Below, one piece after another: positions 16,501-18,979 of a DNA stretch of 18,979 nucleotides. The notes below the pieces were generated by a model, which saw only the letters and a program-made list of their open reading frames with translations, did no database searches and had not been told where the DNA came from. The translations under genes and the position numbers were made by a program. The DNA comes from an uncultured Bacilli bacterium (GTDB taxonomy: Bacteria; Bacillota_I; Bacilli_A; RF39; UBA660): positions 1 through 18,979 of the forward strand of contig CANRPL010000024.1 of assembly GCA_947632495.1 (NCBI GenBank), read 5' to 3'. Position 1 is the stretch's first letter. Every line of letters starts with the position of its first letter.

Positions 16501-17778
16501 CACAAGAACTTTAATGAGGTTGTCGGTCAGTGGGCTCATAGTGATGGTAACAATGCCGTTTCTTGGGGCGATCGTATTGATTGGAGTGTAGCTGGTTTCC
16601 TTGATAGTGATTTAAAAACTGATGGTACACCAGATCCTGGTCATACGACATATAATACTTGGTCTCATGAATCAGCTCACAATATTGATGCTAGATTATT
16701 CTTAAGAAACAACGGTCGTCGTTATGATGGACATGGTGAAGATTATGCCGATTCTAACTTAACTCAAGGATTTAACAAAAATGATATCGTTATGAACCTA
16801 TCAGTTAACTTTAATAATGATCAACTTGTCGGTTCTAACTTAAGACCGGACCGCATTAATTCACAATCCAAAATATGGAGTTTCTATAAAGGTGTCTTTG
16901 ATAGTGTCTATGTCATGGATTATCTAGAAGCTTTAGCGTTCCTAAAGTTAGATCCTAAAGATCAAGCAACTGTCGCTGTTCAAGTATCTTATCCTGATGA
17001 AGAAAAATATGTTAATGGCGCTGCTAAAGAAAAATATTTAGGTCGTCGTTCATCTAAATATAAAGAATTAACCGCTAAAGATTTTGAAAATATGCACCTT
17101 GAAACAATTGATGATTTAATCAAGAATAAGATTATGATTCAGCCAGGAATATATAAAGAAGCTAGTCGTGGTGTCAGCCTATATGGTGGGGAAGGACTTA
17201 ATGTCGTTCACTGGTATCAACCATATAACCCATATGGCCGACCAGATTCATATTCTTTAAAATGGCTTGCTTATGAGATGATGGGTTATAAAGGATATGA
17301 CAATGGTTATATTGAATATTATAGTAATATTCATCCAACTACTTTAGAGGATATTAAAAACTATAAGACCGATAATATGGCTATCGCTAAAATATCTGGT
17401 AATAAATATAGTAATATAGATGAATATAAGAAAGCTCGTTTTGAAGAAGTTAAAGCTAATTTAGATAAACTTAATAGTAAAGTTAATGTTCAATATTACG
17501 TTCAGAAATTTTATGATGAATTAAAACGTGATGCTGAATTTGAAAGAGCTAGTCTTGAAAAGCTATTCTCTAATCAGACGGAAGAGCAGTGTTTAGCATA
17601 TTACTGGTGCGTTCATGGTGATTTAGCTAAAGCTATTGCTATTCCATATAGTAGTGAAGTAAGATATGAGATATACTATACACTTAAGAGTACAACTAAT
17701 GAGTTTACATCAAGCATCTATGAAAAGAATCATGTTCAAGATGTTGATAACATCGTTATAAATGAAAAAGAAGCATAA
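10531..17778 (+). CDS. Giant membrane-tethered M26 (IgA1-protease/Zmp-type) metalloprotease with cohesin and dockerin modules
   Basis: A 2415-residue secreted zinc peptidase. Signal peptide 1-26 (ending VSA), cohesin-like domain about 27-155, acidic linker, membrane helices about 185-205 and 214-235, dockerin 240-295 (loops D241/N243/D245/D249/D252 and D278/N280/D282/D286/D289), four beta-rich repeats about 300-1150, an M26 N-terminal/GLUG beta-helix region about 1240-1500 (GTITGEVKNLSI; GGLVG at 1363), and a catalytic domain about 1580-2290. The active site is H2046-E-S-A-H2050, with E2070 as likely third zinc ligand in NNGRRYDGHGEDY. The 24-residue span and the NNGRR..GxGE context are those of streptococcal IgA1 protease and ZmpB. 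Those relatives also have an N-terminal membrane hairpin, but with LPXTG, absent here. The substrate is unknown; host glycoproteins or immunoglobulins are plausible. The ATG at 10531 is 8 bases from GGAGGAG; a GTG at 10522 overlaps that site and is rejected. Confidence 0.92.
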   Translation: MKKVKIQYFIVLLLAMFILPFHVSASNGVILHANKKDLKAGEELIITADLSEAMESYALVATLKYDEKVFEKISGTSFESKEGLVDVTYNSQNNKFGIINKSGSPEENLFTIHLKVREDANVGDTNIALTNISSSNGDVVENLAVASLKVYVTRDAKEGEVLPNYKENDIVEDDAEEIKAFTTKPIIIGLGCAALLFLGAILYFRIKLKDKKTPVYALAVLEVLIAGAIISLLVVNNNKKDVNNDGTKDYDDAQEIIQYLLDINSEKDKTDDNLFDKDVNNDGKVDVSDVGYVTNKVTQKTKVTLKEDFSANYVPKGKMTLSFKATITPKNVKIKKVKIGNQYYDVKLSNGVYTVTIDTPSKAGKYDFTIASVILDNKKEIKTKLVFKREILKDIPTIHMLDVNEEDNKLTFKLKDDENALIEGSVTVYDANNQSLQTVELKDDNTIEYPFEEGKLYYLVATASYDLDSDRENNENLYTDQEIFTHTFKVYKDYNFKLTDVSITDSIQKDEKPVVSFVSTNNKAAKIEVVTLNNEDYNVTKIDGNNYSIELSNADVTPGKHTVTLDSVELSTLKLFENNKDYKTDVLTYYVLKTKPTVTNINLTANEKTKTIRANFELVDNDLTLTSLKAVLLDSTGKIVDSKSLTMEEIVFNKYVELSYNKNLDGLYTVEFLADYAIGDKYKYTSTDIGKKDIAILDDIYIKNITIKSPNTKYPTKGQKKYEVIFDVYVGNSVQEHFTQAKGFDKPQTYSRLAAVTINGLNYVAEGQTSPEANVYRSRVSLTIPDESGIVNLLANRVQMQYASYYIKHEDYYSVPSKEMQIEVLKDVPKISNLKVVDDYENRSATFDFDVVLDDKAKQGDESFKAGTIELNGSKISIDRGHNQVKFFEITPDQTFDLIFKASYDLDTDTILEDTDQNEINDKEIHRVKYGLFADDNYANVAITDSKVISADNYEYFAKDEKIKLQFKITGLPENLSLNPQRVLIDGKEYQLSLNEDTYEVILDGYQSSGRKNLTLTDVIFDNGKQVLLALPVTFNPEVLKDPITIADYKYEVLANGDIRLTFDTKDTDRSLVDNARIKIVDENGQSIFDGYYVDEVTFAAQEDVLRYYVTINADYDRDIDKTVGSANYYANVKLFEEVISLDENNIELKDITEVNLYRSIVTSSKEETILVDEITKKELNRDLDSYFVQINMEHLPSVRARIINVVEENNHLILVLDYKYVTKENSNKAKNVRIDYGEIRDGVAHNESHPDIAAQTLYEKLKNNEDVTLTQNYDFSYAKGDNLAYIENYSGKLDGNGHTIKNLNRPLFGTITGEVKNLSIVNVTLNASGHGALANKADKAVITNVLVDKVTRNQSDDSHRTGGLVGEASGAKISSCRATNVLLKLGWLSQQNGLLVGNSHSNTEVTNCYAEGTLSGGWSYTSGFIGNAQSTTMKNNYVKVTATGQTEGSTAFANAYNDRNSVYTNNIALTTGVNGGFAGNAKELNNNYLFVSDGTRDSIDGVTTISKNQINEQLFKETMHFDEKIWRFKNVSYDNLPILQIEYESSLNDISNQEYREENETLYSNLTKLMPFYDSDKIIESAKNITDTNLKTKEIMHIIPVDKNGDIVSYLTSDNVRRISKIKVVYKTKEKAEYSVIYDKTYDMVVSYRIPSLKIDYNYNHYVIDANSQVVNNLTNYLKSLNYTNNLDILTASDDSRIYRDFYNDVTSKELKEFVLKFLSNSNYTNSTNDEGINNYIEREVKKDKHIEKVLYMYNYFKRWYSLDIDGMDLSDFMLFGMQGFDSSLTPIEITNQFFKDDSNFNTAETNTKYASVLGGYTKLNTLAKFLEYMVKEFSDETDMSRWVRSQFKGYLVEIPVKGHPEVQYTLWDHFSHEDAAYHNPYKVYNFILPILTLPKNAAYIVSSPVQFVIGAQRTYIVDPEDPTDHATLVYKIKTRTDRMTNYYATAYGILEDANLFNNIHTFHTDKRYTYDENGIQTYQQKGSTEEPFHKNFNEVVGQWAHSDGNNAVSWGDRIDWSVAGFLDSDLKTDGTPDPGHTTYNTWSHESAHNIDARLFLRNNGRRYDGHGEDYADSNLTQGFNKNDIVMNLSVNFNNDQLVGSNLRPDRINSQSKIWSFYKGVFDSVYVMDYLEALAFLKLDPKDQATVAVQVSYPDEEKYVNGAAKEKYLGRRSSKYKELTAKDFENMHLETIDDLIKNKIMIQPGIYKEASRGVSLYGGEGLNVVHWYQPYNPYGRPDSYSLKWLAYEMMGYKGYDNGYIEYYSNIHPTTLEDIKNYKTDNMAIAKISGNKYSNIDEYKKARFEEVKANLDKLNSKVNVQYYVQKFYDELKRDAEFERASLEKLFSNQTEEQCLAYYWCVHGDLAKAIAIPYSSEVRYEIYYTLKSTTNEFTSSIYEKNHVQDVDNIVINEKEA
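11430..13971 (+). repeat. Four divergent beta-sandwich repeats (about 205-237 codons) in the protease
   Basis: Four units begin near 11430, 12010, 12622 and 13333. Each has a first half of the type 'LTDVSITDS...GK.T.TL..V.LDN...' , a middle junction 'VLKD/KxKPTI/V..NI.V', and a second half ending in a Y-D-L-D-x-D-like motif. That motif falls at Y465, Y676 (degenerate, ADYAIGD), Y904 and Y1116, so the period is 211-228 residues. Similarity between units is low, so this is an old protein-level duplication rather than a DNA repeat. The units probably form a stalk holding the catalytic domain away from the membrane; the Asp-rich motif could bind calcium. Confidence 0.65.
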
Positions 17779-17794
17779 TATTATGCTCCTTTTT
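17765..17794. terminator. Bidirectional terminator shared by the protease gene and tmcAL
   Basis: AGCATAAT (17772-17779) pairs with ATTATGCT (17780-17787). After one mismatch the stem is extended by AAAAAG with CTTTTT, giving a T-run on either strand. Both convergent stop codons (17776-17778 plus, 17781-17783 minus) lie inside the hairpin, so one structure can end both transcripts. Confidence 0.8.
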
Positions 17795-18926
17795 CTTTAT
17801 AAATTGGTTTATGTTTTATTTCATCTATTAGATATGATTCACCTTTAATGATACTGATAATTTGAATGACATGAAGATCAAGTTTAAGTTCATCATTCTT
17901 GGCATTAGAGTAATTAGTAATAAGGGGTAGGGTAATTTCTTTTTTAATCTTATTTAAATAATTTTTTCCCTTATTATTAAAGCCTAAAACTCTAATGTAT
18001 AATTTGTTTTGGTAAATTTTATTTTCTTCTTTAGTTAAACCGAAAAGAATATGACTACACATTCGCATTAGACGATTATATGTATAGTATTTTGTTTTCA
18101 TATGTTTAAGGAATTCGTCTAAAGAAGATGATATCATAATCTTATCTTTAAGACGGTGCGCTACATTTTCATCAACCGTCTCATATTTAGCTAAATCATC
18201 ATCACTAATAATGCGATATTTAATTAATGGAAAGAAATCTTCTAATAAAGTAATCTTACTAATATATTTTGATATATCATAAGGAATAGTTAAAGAGATA
18301 TCGTCTCCATCTTTTAGTGCTTTTCTAATACTTGTCGCACTACTGATAGATCCTGTTATTTTTGGGTTGTGATAATCATTAGTTCGTTTAATAGAAATAG
18401 CTTCGATTGGATATTGATTTTTAATGATTTCTTTAATGTAACTAAATCCTAATAAATCATTAGGAGAATCAATACTGACATTTGTCATATCTTTTAAAGC
18501 TAAAGCTAAAGCGGTCGGATAATTTAAGCCATTCTCTAATAGACATTGAACTTTTTTTTGATAGTCTGGTGTCAAACTAATTTGGGCGCATTTAATTAGT
18601 AGGTCAACATTATTTAATTCAGAACCAAAGACAAGGGTATCAACCTTTAATTCATTTAGTAATTTCATCGCTCCATAGGCGAAGGTATCCGCACTTTGAC
18701 TCGCAAATAAATAGGGAAGTTCTATTACTAAATCAACGTCATAATTTAAGGCTAATTCAGTTTTATCCCATTTATTTAAAATACTTAATTCGCCACGTTC
18801 CGTAACCTCACCAGATAAAATTAAGATGATTAAAGAATCGGGGAAAAGTTCTTTTACTTTTTCTAGATGATATAAATGACCATTATGAAAAGGATTGTAT
18901 TCTGCAATAATTCCTACTTTTCGCAC
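17781..18926 (-). CDS. tmcAL: tRNA(Met) cytidine acetate ligase
   Basis: A 381-residue enzyme of the TmcAL (former YlbM, DUF795) family, which activates acetate with ATP and acetylates the wobble cytidine (C34) of elongator tRNA-Met to ac4C. The N-terminus VGIIAEYNPFHNGH carries the nucleotidyltransferase HxGH signature (H14-N-G-H17). It is followed by the family motifs LSGEVTERGE, NKWDKTELAL, DLVIELPYLFASQSAD and, later, SATSIRKAL. Length is close to the usual 390-415. Several starts are possible; the GTG at 18926 is chosen because AGGTGGTGA (18932-18940) sits at proper spacing and the protein then begins directly at the conserved RKVGIIAEYNP, whereas the ATG at 18932 and the GTG at 18938 overlap the ribosome-binding site. 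It is a housekeeping gene transcribed towards the protease gene and unrelated to it in function. Its promoter is probably beyond the window edge. Confidence 0.92.
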   Translation of the reverse strand: MRKVGIIAEYNPFHNGHLYHLEKVKELFPDSLIILILSGEVTERGELSILNKWDKTELALNYDVDLVIELPYLFASQSADTFAYGAMKLLNELKVDTLVFGSELNNVDLLIKCAQISLTPDYQKKVQCLLENGLNYPTALALALKDMTNVSIDSPNDLLGFSYIKEIIKNQYPIEAISIKRTNDYHNPKITGSISSATSIRKALKDGDDISLTIPYDISKYISKITLLEDFFPLIKYRIISDDDLAKYETVDENVAHRLKDKIMISSSLDEFLKHMKTKYYTYNRLMRMCSHILFGLTKEENKIYQNKLYIRVLGFNNKGKNYLNKIKKEITLPLITNYSNAKNDELKLDLHVIQIISIIKGESYLIDEIKHKPIYKEKGA

Positions 18927-18979
18927 ATGCATCACCACCTATATTCTAACATATTTTCTTGTCTTTTTAACAAATATCG

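Noticed and set aside
18935..18979. Promoter for tmcAL (TTGTTA and TAGAAT on the minus strand)
   Set aside because: The boxes are imperfect and the spacer is 19 bases. Transcription would start within the ribosome-binding site, so the real promoter is probably outside the window.
1..18979. Insertion sequences, tRNA genes, phage attachment sites or mycoplasma code 4
   Set aside because: No transposase, terminal inverted repeats or tRNA cloverleaf were seen, and tryptophan codons are TGG with no internal TGA.

Overview
The window is a strongly AT-rich stretch of a bacterial chromosome, most likely from an uncultured, host-associated low-GC Bacillota lineage (Bacilli/Erysipelotrichia-like, including groups once filed near the Tenericutes). 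The pointers are the base composition, good Shine-Dalgarno sites, textbook sigma-A promoters, short oligo-U terminators and the families present. Tryptophan is written TGG throughout and no TGA occurs inside the long frames, so the standard bacterial code (11) fits rather than mycoplasma code 4. The genus cannot be named from the sequence.

Layout. (1) 75-3026, plus strand: four closely spaced genes. They encode a small DUF1292-like protein, an acidic protein of unknown function, a membrane protein with two zinc ribbons, and a TPM-domain membrane protein with a glycine-rich tail. A weak terminator-like hairpin splits the group after the second gene, and a strong terminator ends it. (2) 3085-10359: a monocistronic unit with a perfect TTGACA-18-TATAAT promoter. 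It encodes a 2376-residue surface fibre protein with an N-terminal membrane segment, a von Willebrand A head, an uncharacterised middle, two Cna-B-like domains, seven tandem pilin-type isopeptide domains, and a C-terminal hydrophobic segment with a lysine tail. (3) 10409-17794: a second unit, again with a perfect TTGACA-18-TATAAT promoter, encoding a 2416-residue M26 (IgA1-protease/Zmp-type) zinc metalloprotease. It carries a signal peptide, a cohesin-like domain, a two-helix membrane hairpin, a complete type-I-like dockerin, four large beta-sandwich repeats, an M26 N-terminal/GLUG beta-helix region and an HESAH catalytic domain. (4) 17781-18926, minus strand: tmcAL, a tRNA-modifying housekeeping enzyme, convergent on the protease gene and sharing its terminator.

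Working picture. The middle 15 kb looks like a host-interaction island of two giant, separately promoted cell-surface proteins: a self-crosslinked adhesive fibre and a membrane-tethered protease that also carries cohesin and dockerin modules. Neither ends in a canonical LPXTG signal and no sortase gene is in view. The most unusual element is the protease architecture, in which a cohesin-like and a dockerin module sit on the same chain on either side of a membrane hairpin. The flanking genes are ordinary core or envelope-stress-type genes.
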